A DNA stretch of 62,803 bases, from assembly GCA_002726515.1 (NCBI GenBank), contig PBTE01000167.1, positions 1-62,803 of the forward strand, written 5' to 3'. Positions 1 to 8,159 of this stretch are shown here, in pieces. A program made the position numbers and the translations under genes. The DNA comes from Planctomycetaceae bacterium (GTDB lineage Bacteria > Planctomycetota > Planctomycetia > Pirellulales > Pirellulaceae). Position 1 is the stretch's first letter; each line of letters starts with the position of its first letter. The notes under the pieces are model-generated. The model made no database searches. It worked only from the letters and a program-made list of their open reading frames with translations, and was not told where the DNA came from.

Positions 1-138
1 GAAAACAATCCCGCCTATTATCTGCGCTACAACAAGACTTTCAGTCGTATGCAGGGTACCCTGCGGTACCTGCAAGCCGACAACAGGGACTTCCTCCTCA
101 ACCTGACTCACCGGTTGGAAAACAATTTCGACAAGTAA
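1..138 (+). CDS. 3' end of an unidentified CDS
   Basis: An open frame runs from the first base to a TAA at 136-138, giving the last 45 residues of a protein cut by the window edge. The visible tail is polar and mixed-charge, rich in Asn, Arg, Leu and Tyr, with no membrane segment and no motif I recognise. The reading is supported only by being open and by codon use like that of neighbouring genes. The next gene lies on the opposite strand, so this gene ends a convergent pair. No function is assigned. Confidence 0.5.
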   Translation, partial: ENNPAYYLRYNKTFSRMQGTLRYLQADNRDFLLNLTHRLENNFDK

Positions 139-280
139 GGAACCCATCCGTGCGGGCCTGACCAACTGGCTTGAGATTGCGTATTTCGTAGCACAATTCC
201 CTCGTCAGTCTCCGGACACAGGCCAAACCAACACGCCGCCCCTTTCCATTGCTACACCTTCCACGGGCCCGATGACGCCA

Positions 281-1963
281 CTAGCTGTGCAAAGTGCGAC
301 TGACACAGCCTGTATCAGCTTGAGCAACGGTGGCGGAAAAATCTGCCAGATAGGTTCGGCGATGCCCGACCGGGCGTGGCTGCCAGGCGGAACGACGGGA
401 ATTTAATTCCTCTTCACTCACGTCGAGATTGCATTCGCCCTGAACCAGATCAAAGGAGATTTGGTCTCCATCCTGCACCAGCGCAATGGGCCCCCCCACG
501 GCCGCTTCGGGCACACAGTGGACTCCAATCGCGCCATGCGACACACCCGAGACCCGTGTGTCAGAAATGAGAGCAACCTTACCGTCCAGTTCCGGAACTG
601 CAAGCGCCGCCGAAGCAACTAAGACTTCCGGCATACCAGCAGCAACCGGCCCCAAATAACGCAACACGATAACACTCCCCGGACTAATTTTTTTATCCTC
701 GACAGCGCGCACAACTTCCCGGGGATCATCGAAACAGATGGCCGCACCCCGGAATTGCGTCTCCTGCATGCTCGACACTTTGAAGACGATGCCACCCGGC
801 GCAAGATTTCCGAAACAGATCTGCATGTCGGCATGAGATTTCAGAGGGGCGTCGAGCGGGGCAATTAGATCTTGGTCATCCGGCGGGGCTTCCACGTTTT
901 CCAGATTCTCATCCAACGTCTTGCCACTCACCGTCAAACAGCTGCCGTCAATAACTCCGGCCCGTATCAAATGTTTAAGTAAAACAGGCGTGCCACCAAT
1001 GCGATGCAAATCAACCATCGTTTTGTCACCTCTCGGTGCAAAACTGCACATCACCGGCGTCGTTCGAAAGATTTCCTGAATCTGCTTCAAGGTGAAATCA
1101 ACCTCTGCCTCTTTTGCCAAGGCCAACAGATGCAAAACACCGTTGGTCGATCCACCGATGGCCGCAATCGCAGCAGCAGCATTCTCAAACGCGCGACGAG
1201 TTAGAATGTCACGGGGCCGGATGTTCTGCTGCAGTAAACTTTTGACTGCTGCCCCGACCTGGGAACACTCTTCCCGCTTGGCCGCTTCGATGGCAGGAAT
1301 GGAGCTACTCGCCGGCAACATCAGACCAATCGCCTCAAGCGCAATGCCCCAAGTATTAAAGGAAGCAGCGATGCCACAGCCCCCCGGTCCCGGACACGCC
1401 ACGCGAATGATCTGTTCCGCCTCGGACTGTTCCATGGCTCCCACCGAAGCGGCGGCCAATGAGTCATACACATCCAGGATTGTTACATCCCGGCCAGAGT
1501 GGCAGCCGGGCATGATCGAACCACCACTAACTACCAATCCCGGGTAGTTGAGCCGAGCTAACGCCATCGCGAAGCCCGGTCCATTCTTGTCACAGTGGTG
1601 CATCCCAATCAGTGCATCGTAAAAATGTGCGCTCACAACACATTCGGCACCATTAGCAATCATGTTGCGAGAAGGAAGGCTGGCCCCACCACCCTCATTT
1701 CCCTGGGTCAGGTTATCACTCACCGCAGGCACCCCGAACGGAAATCCGATCATTCCTGCGTCGCGACAACCTTGCGCGATGTTTGTCGCCAATTCGTAGG
1801 CATGAACGTTGCACAGGTTTCCCTCCAGCAACGGTACACCAATGCCTATTTGCGGGCAGTCAAAATCATCTTCAGTCAGGCCCAGGCCATAGTAGAAAGC
1901 CGTGACTCCCCGTTGCCAGCCACGTGTCAGATTTCTGCTGTTCCAATTAAGTTTTTCATTCAT
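281..1963 (-). CDS. IlvD/Edd family dehydratase (dihydroxy-acid or sugar-acid dehydratase)
   Basis: A 560-residue Fe-S dehydratase of the IlvD/Edd family, which removes water from 2,3-dihydroxy acids or aldonic acids. Cysteines suitable for cluster binding sit in GNLCNVH, HHCDKNGPG and PGPGGCGIAASFN; the IGGSTNGVLHLLALA block and the C-terminal SDTRVSGVSHGAIG block are family hallmarks. The surroundings of the cysteines differ from classical IlvD (PGPGGCGIAASF rather than a GACGGMYTANTM-like segment), so a sugar-acid or other specialised substrate is as likely as valine/isoleucine synthesis. The start at 1963 is preferred because AGGACG precedes it by a normal spacing and the protein then begins with the family's usual N-terminus. 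The frame stays open for 48 codons further upstream, but that extension looks non-coding. The gene stands alone, divergent from the next. Confidence 0.88.
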   Translation of the reverse strand: MNEKLNWNSRNLTRGWQRGVTAFYYGLGLTEDDFDCPQIGIGVPLLEGNLCNVHAYELATNIAQGCRDAGMIGFPFGVPAVSDNLTQGNEGGGASLPSRNMIANGAECVVSAHFYDALIGMHHCDKNGPGFAMALARLNYPGLVVSGGSIMPGCHSGRDVTILDVYDSLAAASVGAMEQSEAEQIIRVACPGPGGCGIAASFNTWGIALEAIGLMLPASSSIPAIEAAKREECSQVGAAVKSLLQQNIRPRDILTRRAFENAAAAIAAIGGSTNGVLHLLALAKEAEVDFTLKQIQEIFRTTPVMCSFAPRGDKTMVDLHRIGGTPVLLKHLIRAGVIDGSCLTVSGKTLDENLENVEAPPDDQDLIAPLDAPLKSHADMQICFGNLAPGGIVFKVSSMQETQFRGAAICFDDPREVVRAVEDKKISPGSVIVLRYLGPVAAGMPEVLVASAALAVPELDGKVALISDTRVSGVSHGAIGVHCVPEAAVGGPIALVQDGDQISFDLVQGECNLDVSEEELNSRRSAWQPRPVGHRRTYLADFSATVAQADTGCVSRTLHS

Positions 1964-2363
1964 CGTTTTTCGTCCTGCATGCACAGCTAAGAAAGCCTTG
2001 TACTGCAAAGTTTTGAAAAGGCACGTCACACACTTGGGGGTATTTTCCGAGGCGTCTGTCTTGCCGGCCTGAAAACTCCCGCAACGAAAACAGGTTATTA
2101 TCAGCAACGGTTACCGTCAATCACCGCCACGGCCCTCTTCGTTCTGATTCAGCCGTCTCGCCTGCTGAACATTAACCCATCCCGACATTGAAACGCAAAG
2201 GAACGGGTTCGGGCAGCCGTGGTGGGAAAGACCAGCGGCTACACTTTACCACTACGGCTGATCGTGTCTTTACGATGCGTCGGCGAGCAACTAGGATCAC
2301 TTACGTCGACCTTTCGTGGTAAAACAAGTCGTCGCCAAAATTTTCTATTGAGGTGCAGATTCT
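1964..2363. other. Divergent intergenic region, no gene seen
   Basis: This 400-bp gap separates the dehydratase (minus strand) from the aminotransferase (plus strand) and so must carry both promoters. I cannot place a convincing -35/-10 pair. The only frame extending into it is the upstream extension of the dehydratase frame, which lacks family similarity. Confidence 0.5.
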
Positions 2364-3626
2364 ATGCAAATTTCTTTCAGCAATTTTTCAAATTCAGTGG
2401 AAACTGAGTCTGCATTTGACGTATTGGCAGTTGCTAAACGTCTGATTGCGGGTGGCAAAGACGTGATTGAATTGGAGATCGGAGACAGTCCGTTTCCTTC
2501 TTCTCCATCTGCAGTCAAAGCGGGGATCCAGGCGATCCGCGACGATCACTGCCATTACGGTCCATCCACGGGTCTGCCAGAATTTCGGCAGGCAGCCGCG
2601 GAGTACGTCAACCGAGAGTATGGCTTGCAGGTCTCTGCGGAAAACGTCGTCGCTGGTCCCGGAGCAAAAAACTTTGAACAATTGTTTCTGGAGGCCTTCG
2701 TCAACCCAGACGACGGAGTACTGGTTTTCAGTCCACACTTTCCCACGTATCCACCGAACATCAGTCGTCGAGGCGCCCGCATGGTGGTCTCCTCACTCAA
2801 ACAATCCCGTGACTTTCGTCCCAACCTTGACGATGTCCAGCGGTTCCTGACCGACGATCCTTCTCCCAAGGCCATCTTTCTGAACACTCCCCAGAATCCA
2901 ACCGGTGGCGTGGCAACCGAAAAAGATCTCCGGGAATTGGCCGATCTGGTGCGTGGACGTGACATCGCCGTTTTCAGTGACGAGCCTTACGATCAGATGG
3001 TGTGGAACGGCAAGCACTACAGTCCCCTCGCCTTGCCCGGCATGCTGGAACAGTGCGTGGCTGCCTACACCTTCAGCAAATCCTTCAGTATGAGCGGTTG
3101 GCGTTTGGGATTTGCCGTCAGCAGTGCTCCGATCATCGACATGATCTCCAAGTTGACCAATACCGCGCTGTCATGCGTTCCTCCTTTCACACAGTTGGCG
3201 GGCATCGAGGCCATGCAGAATGACCTGGAAGAACGAGATCGGCGCATGCAAGATTTCCATGACAAGGTTCGGCAATTGGTTGATGACTTAAATCAAATCG
3301 ATGGAGTCAACTGCCTGATGCCTGGCGGCACTTTCTACGTCTTTCCATCCTTTGCTGAAATCTGCAATCAGTTGGGAATCTCGTCACACGGTTTGGCCAT
3401 GTTCCTGCTCGAAGCAGCAGACGACCAACGGGGAGTCGCCTGCCTGGGAGGAGAATGTTTCGGAGAGGCAGGCCATGGCTTCATACGGTTGAGTGTCGCA
3501 CAACCAAGCGAGCGGCTTCGGGAAGCCGTGCGATTCATGTCCGACTCGATTCAGCAAGGGGGACGTGTGGCGGATTATTTAAGCCAGCATGAACACTATC
3601 GGCAAAAGACACCCTACCTGGCATAA
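2364..3626 (+). CDS. Class I/II PLP-dependent aminotransferase
   Basis: A 420-residue fold-type I aminotransferase of the aspartate aminotransferase superfamily, cytoplasmic. Visible landmarks are TPQNPTGG (carboxylate and cofactor contacts), FSDEPYDQMVW (the Asp that binds the pyridine nitrogen and a Tyr), and the PLP-lysine segment FSKSFSMSGWRLGF. The C-terminal GHGFIRLSVAQP carries the conserved substrate-carboxylate Arg. The start follows an AGGTG sequence at normal spacing. The amino-acid substrate cannot be read from sequence. A second, clearly different aminotransferase of the same fold lies at 15943-17097. The gene stands alone and converges on the DUF1080 gene. Confidence 0.92.
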   Translation: MQISFSNFSNSVETESAFDVLAVAKRLIAGGKDVIELEIGDSPFPSSPSAVKAGIQAIRDDHCHYGPSTGLPEFRQAAAEYVNREYGLQVSAENVVAGPGAKNFEQLFLEAFVNPDDGVLVFSPHFPTYPPNISRRGARMVVSSLKQSRDFRPNLDDVQRFLTDDPSPKAIFLNTPQNPTGGVATEKDLRELADLVRGRDIAVFSDEPYDQMVWNGKHYSPLALPGMLEQCVAAYTFSKSFSMSGWRLGFAVSSAPIIDMISKLTNTALSCVPPFTQLAGIEAMQNDLEERDRRMQDFHDKVRQLVDDLNQIDGVNCLMPGGTFYVFPSFAEICNQLGISSHGLAMFLLEAADDQRGVACLGGECFGEAGHGFIRLSVAQPSERLREAVRFMSDSIQQGGRVADYLSQHEHYRQKTPYLA

Positions 3627-3666
3627 CCACGTGTAGAGACGCGTCCTGATTGCATGGACACTCCTT

Positions 3667-3698
3667 ATCCCTGTAAAGCGTGATCCCTGTAAAGCGTG
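3667..3698. repeat. Perfect 16-bp tandem duplication
   Basis: The 16-mer ATCCCTGTAAAGCGTG occurs twice head to tail (3667-3682 and 3683-3698) in the convergent gap between the aminotransferase and DUF1080 genes. Two copies only. It looks like a recent slippage or replication duplication; no function is evident. Confidence 0.8.
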
Positions 3699-3906
3699 GC
3701 AGCGCACCCCCCATTTTCCTATTCCCGCTGCCGGGCATTGAACGGATGACCCGACGAATGGGCCAATGGAAAGCGTCGATGTGCAAAGAGCCTGGCGTCA
3801 AGCGGTTGGAAGAGAACTCCTGATTGCAGAAAGTGTGACTGGAATCCGCTTGGAATTTAAAGCTGCACAACGTCGAGGTGATTGCCGACCGGACCGTTGC
3901 CGAGTA

Positions 3907-4917
3907 CTAATCCACTTTCTTCGCCCTGATCTCCTTCTCAGCCACTTGGATCCACACGCTGGCAGGAATTCCTTCGTCATCCAAAGAAAACTCAATCCGG
4001 CCTGCCGTCCAACGGAAGGAAAAATCGGTCGTGGAGTGCGGCACCAGATCCAGCCAACGGTCGTCGTAGAGCGCACACTGAAGTCGATACTCCTGAAGTA
4101 CTTCTCGAACTCGGAATTTGCACGCCGCTCCATTCCCCGTTTCATAACGACCGACATGCTTTGCCAACACGACCTGCGTTAATCGGACAACCGATTCGCT
4201 GACCGGAACCGGCGATCCCACTTCCGCCGTCTCGGAAATTTCTCGTAACCAGATGTTGCGAAACCGGACGGGGTTACCATGGTCTTGCAAAGACAAAGGC
4301 AAGCGGTCGCCATGCGCCTGATAAGGATCATGCTGCAACCAGCCGGTTGGCCCCCAAAGTTCCACCCGGTCCTGAACCAGTACACCATTGTGCAACAATG
4401 TGACACGTGCCACCTGCTCAAGACTGCCGTCGGGCCGAAAATGCGGCCGGCGGAAGACCACGTCATACGACTGCCAATGGCCCGGCGGACGGCAAGCATT
4501 GACCAGGGGGGGATACTGCCCATAAATTGAACCTGCCTGGCCATCCGGATAGGTGTCGTTTTGATAGGAGTCCAGTATTTGAATCTCGTACAGGCCCATC
4601 AAGAACACGCCACTGTTTCCTCGTCCCTGCCCTTCTCCTTCAGCCGGTAACGGGGCCGCCCATTCGATGTGCAGTTGGCAATCTCCGAATCCCATTCGCG
4701 TGAAAACATAACCGCTACCGGGCACCGCTTCAAAAGCGCCATCACTCACAATCCATTTCGTGGGACCACCCGCCTGGCTCTGCCAGTTCTCCAGCGAACT
4801 CTCTGTACCGTCAAACAAGACAATCGCATCGGAAGAACGTTCTGCAGACCCTGGCTGGACACTCGGCTCAATCACCGGTGGGCGAGGTCGGTTCAGATCG
4901 TGGGCTTTCCAATTCAT
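3907..4917 (-). CDS. DUF1080 (3-keto-disaccharide hydrolase fold) protein with extra C-terminal domain
   Basis: Residues ~25-225 match the DUF1080 concanavalin-like fold common in planctomycetes and Bacteroidetes: IVLFDGTE at the start, GNSGVFLMGLYEIQILDSY in the middle, the GQAGSIYGQYPP block, and a close with NPVRFRNIWLREI. The family includes 3-keto-glucoside hydrolases and binds or cleaves carbohydrate. Residues ~235-336 form an added domain beginning VVLAKHVGRYETGNG, resembling the DUF3471-type beta domain found behind beta-lactamase-like and peptidase proteins. Unlike most DUF1080 proteins it has no visible signal peptide, so it may be cytoplasmic, or the real start may lie elsewhere. 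There is no clear ribosome binding site at 4917. The gene is monocistronic, and its carbohydrate substrate is unknown. Confidence 0.82.
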   Translation of the reverse strand: MNWKAHDLNRPRPPVIEPSVQPGSAERSSDAIVLFDGTESSLENWQSQAGGPTKWIVSDGAFEAVPGSGYVFTRMGFGDCQLHIEWAAPLPAEGEGQGRGNSGVFLMGLYEIQILDSYQNDTYPDGQAGSIYGQYPPLVNACRPPGHWQSYDVVFRRPHFRPDGSLEQVARVTLLHNGVLVQDRVELWGPTGWLQHDPYQAHGDRLPLSLQDHGNPVRFRNIWLREISETAEVGSPVPVSESVVRLTQVVLAKHVGRYETGNGAACKFRVREVLQEYRLQCALYDDRWLDLVPHSTTDFSFRWTAGRIEFSLDDEGIPASVWIQVAEKEIRAKKVD

Positions 4918-5107
4918 GATGGTGGGGACACGAGTTGAGAGTTAAAGCCTGGAGCCTCCAATTCCCGAATCATACGGTGCACACCCCGGCCCTTCAGCTG
5001 AATCAACCGCAGGCCCGCAGGTATCTTCGTGACTGCTGATGCGGAAACTCTCAGCCGATTGGCTGAAACCATTCCGTCCAAGAATCAATGGACGCCAGGC
5101 CGGAAGG

Positions 5108-6061
5108 TCAGCCGGCCTTTCGCTGCGAGGCCTTCAATTCATATTCAATCGAGAATGTTTCATGGGGGGCATTGTTGTATTTGTCCAAGACGGGCGAATA
5201 CGTTTCGACGTTGATTTTGTTCTCCCCCGGTACAAACTTCAGGGAACGCAACCACCCGTCACCTCCATTCGCCAGGCCTTGATAGTCGGTAAGCATTTCC
5301 AGAACCTTGCCACCGGCGTCGTTAGTACTGGTTTGAAGTGCCACTCCCATCACGTGTCCACTGACAACAAGAAAAATATTCGGCTGTTTGCGAATGAACT
5401 TCTGCCACATCTGTTCTCCATTGTTAGCAGTATCGTATCCGGAGGCACATCCGGTGTCGCGCCCGTCGGTCCGCATGTAACAGTGCGTCGCCACAATCAC
5501 CAGATGATCGGTGTACTGCTGCGTGATACCGGCGGCCCATTCCAACACGTCGTCCGGAGGCGCAAACTCCAGATTAAGAACCATGAACTTCATACCGCAA
5601 GCGTGAAAAAAACAGTAGTTATTGTCGTTGGATTGACCCATGTGCCCGCCGTACCAGCTCTCTTCTCGGAACCGGGCAGCTGGAAAGTACTGGTTGTATA
5701 ACGATGAGTCACGAGTCCTCACGTTCATGTCGTGATTACCCGGAGCCATACTGTAAGGCACGACGCCGTCAAGAATTTTCATTGCTCGATCGGCATTTTT
5801 CCATTCCGACTCAATGGTGGGTGTTTGCACAATGTCACCCAAGTGGATCGCGAACTTGATGTTGTCGGCTTTCCGGCGTTCACGAATCCACAACGTTTGG
5901 GCAACGTAGGTATCGGGATACTTTTCAGAATAGTTTTGGGTGTCGGGGAGAAGAACGACCGTAAAACTATCCTCTTGCTCTGCGAGTACCAGCCCACAAG
6001 CCGTAAAAAACAGTACGACTGCGGTACACGCCCAAATTGATCGTCGCACGAGAGTCCACAT
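5108..6061 (-). CDS. Exported calcineurin-like metallophosphoesterase
   Basis: A 317-residue phosphoesterase with an N-terminal hydrophobic export signal ending near VLAEQ. Dinuclear metal ligands of the calcineurin fold are visible in order: LLPDTQNY, HLGDIVQ, GNHDMN, ATHCYMR and SGHVMG. The start at 6061 is firm: AAGGAGGT sits 7 nt upstream of the ATG, and 38 further codons of open frame are ignored. It probably acts in the periplasm or at the surface on phosphodiesters or phosphomonoesters; the family does not fix the substrate. The C-terminal half has the layout of planctomycete secreted phosphatases (a GKVLEMLTDYQ block, then a beta-rich end). No operon partner. Confidence 0.87.
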   Translation of the reverse strand: MWTLVRRSIWACTAVVLFFTACGLVLAEQEDSFTVVLLPDTQNYSEKYPDTYVAQTLWIRERRKADNIKFAIHLGDIVQTPTIESEWKNADRAMKILDGVVPYSMAPGNHDMNVRTRDSSLYNQYFPAARFREESWYGGHMGQSNDNNYCFFHACGMKFMVLNLEFAPPDDVLEWAAGITQQYTDHLVIVATHCYMRTDGRDTGCASGYDTANNGEQMWQKFIRKQPNIFLVVSGHVMGVALQTSTNDAGGKVLEMLTDYQGLANGGDGWLRSLKFVPGENKINVETYSPVLDKYNNAPHETFSIEYELKASQRKAG

Positions 6062-6456
6062 GGATTGTACCTCCTTCGAGTGAAAAATTTGCCATTTAGA
6101 ATGTAACACCCCGGTGACGCGCCTGTCACGAGGGTAATGTTGTCCGGTGCCACAAAACCACGAGAAAAGAGTCATCGGAGCCCTTTCCGCTTCACAAGCC
6201 GTCTACTGCCATCCCAGACGACCTCACATCCAGTCTTTCCAATGATTCAGCTCTGTCGCCCAGTCGCGGGCTTCGAAAACAGTCGGATGACTTCTCAAGT
6301 GCGGATTTGTGCGAATAACAACCGGATACCTTGATCCAAACAAACCGAAACAAGCCCGGCCACGGTAGGGGAGGACTCCCTACTGGCGCCCAGCGTAAGA
6401 CAGACGGGAAACTGTCGTGTTCGATTTTTCCACCATGCAAAATTCTTGAAACGTCT
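6062..6456. other. Intergenic, no gene seen
   Basis: A 395-bp stretch upstream of the metallophosphoesterase and downstream of the class III aminotransferase (both minus strand). It holds the AAGGAGGT ribosome binding site of the phosphoesterase at its left edge. Open frames inside it show no recognisable protein. Confidence 0.5.
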
Positions 6457-7857
6457 CTACTTGAGATACTGACAAACGCGATGTGCCAGGCTGCGACAGG
6501 CCTGATTAAACACTTCCAGGTCCTTTTCAGTATGGGCGACGGAAATAGCGCCGTGACCACCCATGACGTGCACGTTTTCCAGAAGCAAACCGAGATCCAT
6601 CACCTGATGATTGAGAACTGTGTCGCAGACTGCTGGATCGAAAACTTTTTCCGGTGTGTCCAACCGGACATCCTCCCGATGTGGAAAATGCACCATCCAC
6701 AGGGAACTTCCCGGTACAACCTCGTTCCCGCCTCCCGTACAACAGGCGTAAATTCCTTGCTCCTTAAATGCCGCAACAACGATCTGTCGCATCCGCTCAC
6801 CATTCTCTGACAGCGCAGGATAAATTTCCTTCTCATGCTGTACCAAATGCGTCAGCATGGCTTTCGCCGCAATAAACGAACTCGTGTGACCCGAATAAGT
6901 ACCTCCAAAAAATTTAACCTGGTTTCCCTTCTCCCGTCCCGCCAGTTCCATGATGTCCATTCGACCTGCCACAGCCGCCACGGGCATTCCTCCACCGATA
7001 ATTTTCCCCAGGGTGAGCAGGTCGGGTTTCACCCCGTACAGGGCGCTTACGTCACCGGCGCGAAATCGGAATCCGCTGATCACCTCGTCATGAATCAAAA
7101 GGGCACCACACTGGTGTGTTAATTCTCGAGCCGTTTGCAGAAACTCGGGCGCGGCAGGCATCAGTCCACCTCCACCGATGAAAGGCTCCACGAGGAAACA
7201 GGAAATCCGGTCGCCGTGCCTGGCAAACTGGTCACGTAACTGGTCTGAGTCGTTATAGCGCGTTACCAGTACTTCGTCCGTCACGGTCGCCGGAATGCCG
7301 GCTGACTCGGTGTGCTGATAGCCCCCGCTGTCCCCTGTTTTATAACGGACCCCTTTCAGGCCCCAGGGCTGTGCACCGTGCCACCCTCCTCCAACCTTCA
7401 GGACAAGGTTACGTCCCGTGAAGGCGCGGGCCAGCAAAATGGCATACATCGTTGCCAGAGAACCGCTGGTGGTAAATCGCACCCGCTCCTGCCCCGTCTG
7501 GCGGCAGATAATTTCAGCGGCTTCAACCTGCAGGCGATCGGTCATACCCAACTGTAGGCCGTGACGATTCTGAAACGCATCTGCCAGAACCGAAGTAACG
7601 ACTTGGGGGTTGTGCCCCAGGATGTTGGCCAGGTGCCCCTGCCAAAAGTCCAAAATATGGTGGCCGTCTTCATCCTGCAGCCAAGCACCCCGCGCAGAAA
7701 CAATCCTGGGAGGAAATGGTTCTTTCAGTCGGACGGAGTGGCTCCCACCGTCAATCAGATAATGCAAAGCTCGTTCATTCAGAGCTGCCGACTGGGGCGC
7801 ATGTCGCTCATAGGCAGCAGCCAGATCGGCCAGAAATGGTGCATGATTTCTTGTCAT
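6457..7857 (-). CDS. Class III PLP aminotransferase (glutamate-1-semialdehyde aminomutase-like)
   Basis: A 466-residue class III aminotransferase. The PLP lysine is in LTLGKIIGGGMPVAAVAG, preceded by LIHDEVISGFR, whose Asp binds the cofactor; GGWHGAQPWG and FFGGTYSGHTSS are further family blocks. The layout is closest to glutamate-1-semialdehyde aminomutase relatives, but the protein is longer than true HemL (~430), has a long N-terminus and differs around the substrate loop. A specialised aminotransferase on an amino acid or amino sugar is therefore more likely than heme synthesis. The start at 7857 (MTRNHAP) is chosen over an upstream extension of 52 codons that looks non-coding. It precedes no obvious partner. 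Confidence 0.87.
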   Translation of the reverse strand: MTRNHAPFLADLAAAYERHAPQSAALNERALHYLIDGGSHSVRLKEPFPPRIVSARGAWLQDEDGHHILDFWQGHLANILGHNPQVVTSVLADAFQNRHGLQLGMTDRLQVEAAEIICRQTGQERVRFTTSGSLATMYAILLARAFTGRNLVLKVGGGWHGAQPWGLKGVRYKTGDSGGYQHTESAGIPATVTDEVLVTRYNDSDQLRDQFARHGDRISCFLVEPFIGGGGLMPAAPEFLQTARELTHQCGALLIHDEVISGFRFRAGDVSALYGVKPDLLTLGKIIGGGMPVAAVAGRMDIMELAGREKGNQVKFFGGTYSGHTSSFIAAKAMLTHLVQHEKEIYPALSENGERMRQIVVAAFKEQGIYACCTGGGNEVVPGSSLWMVHFPHREDVRLDTPEKVFDPAVCDTVLNHQVMDLGLLLENVHVMGGHGAISVAHTEKDLEVFNQACRSLAHRVCQYLK

Positions 7858-8159
7858 GTCCGCTGATTCGTTGTCTGATATATGACAAAGGATTGATGAT
7901 GGTGTTTTTCTAGCACAAACCATGACTATTGTACATTCACCGCGAACGTTCCTCCGGGCGAGGAAAGAAGACCCACAGGGTGCTGGTTTCGTCCCAATGG
8001 AACTGCAATCCACACCCGGCCCGTTGCAACTTGCGCCAATACGAGTGAATGGACCGCACTGGATACCCGTTTGGATTGGCAGCTCCGACCGTGCGAATTG
8101 CCGTATGAGAACGGAAGGCCTTCAAGCTGCTTCGTTGAAAGTGGTCCGATTGCAACCGA
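7858..8159. other. Short intergenic, no supported gene
   Basis: About 300 bp between fhs (upstream) and the aminotransferase. A minus-strand frame of 72 codons beginning at a TTG four bases after the fhs stop (8155 to 7937) is open, but it lacks a ribosome binding site and any family resemblance, so it is not called. Confidence 0.45.

Noticed and set aside
1964..2107. 48-residue N-terminal extension of the dehydratase
   Set aside because: No family member has it, and a better ribosome binding site precedes 1963.
3766..3903. Plus-strand fragments that, with a frameshift, read LKLHNVEVIADRTVAEY before a stop
   Set aside because: Suggestive of a decayed gene tail, but only ~20 residues long between stops and I could not name a family.
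7937..8155. A 72-codon minus-strand frame just behind fhs
   Set aside because: Starts only at TTG, lacks a ribosome binding site and similarity; kept only as a note in the gap entry.
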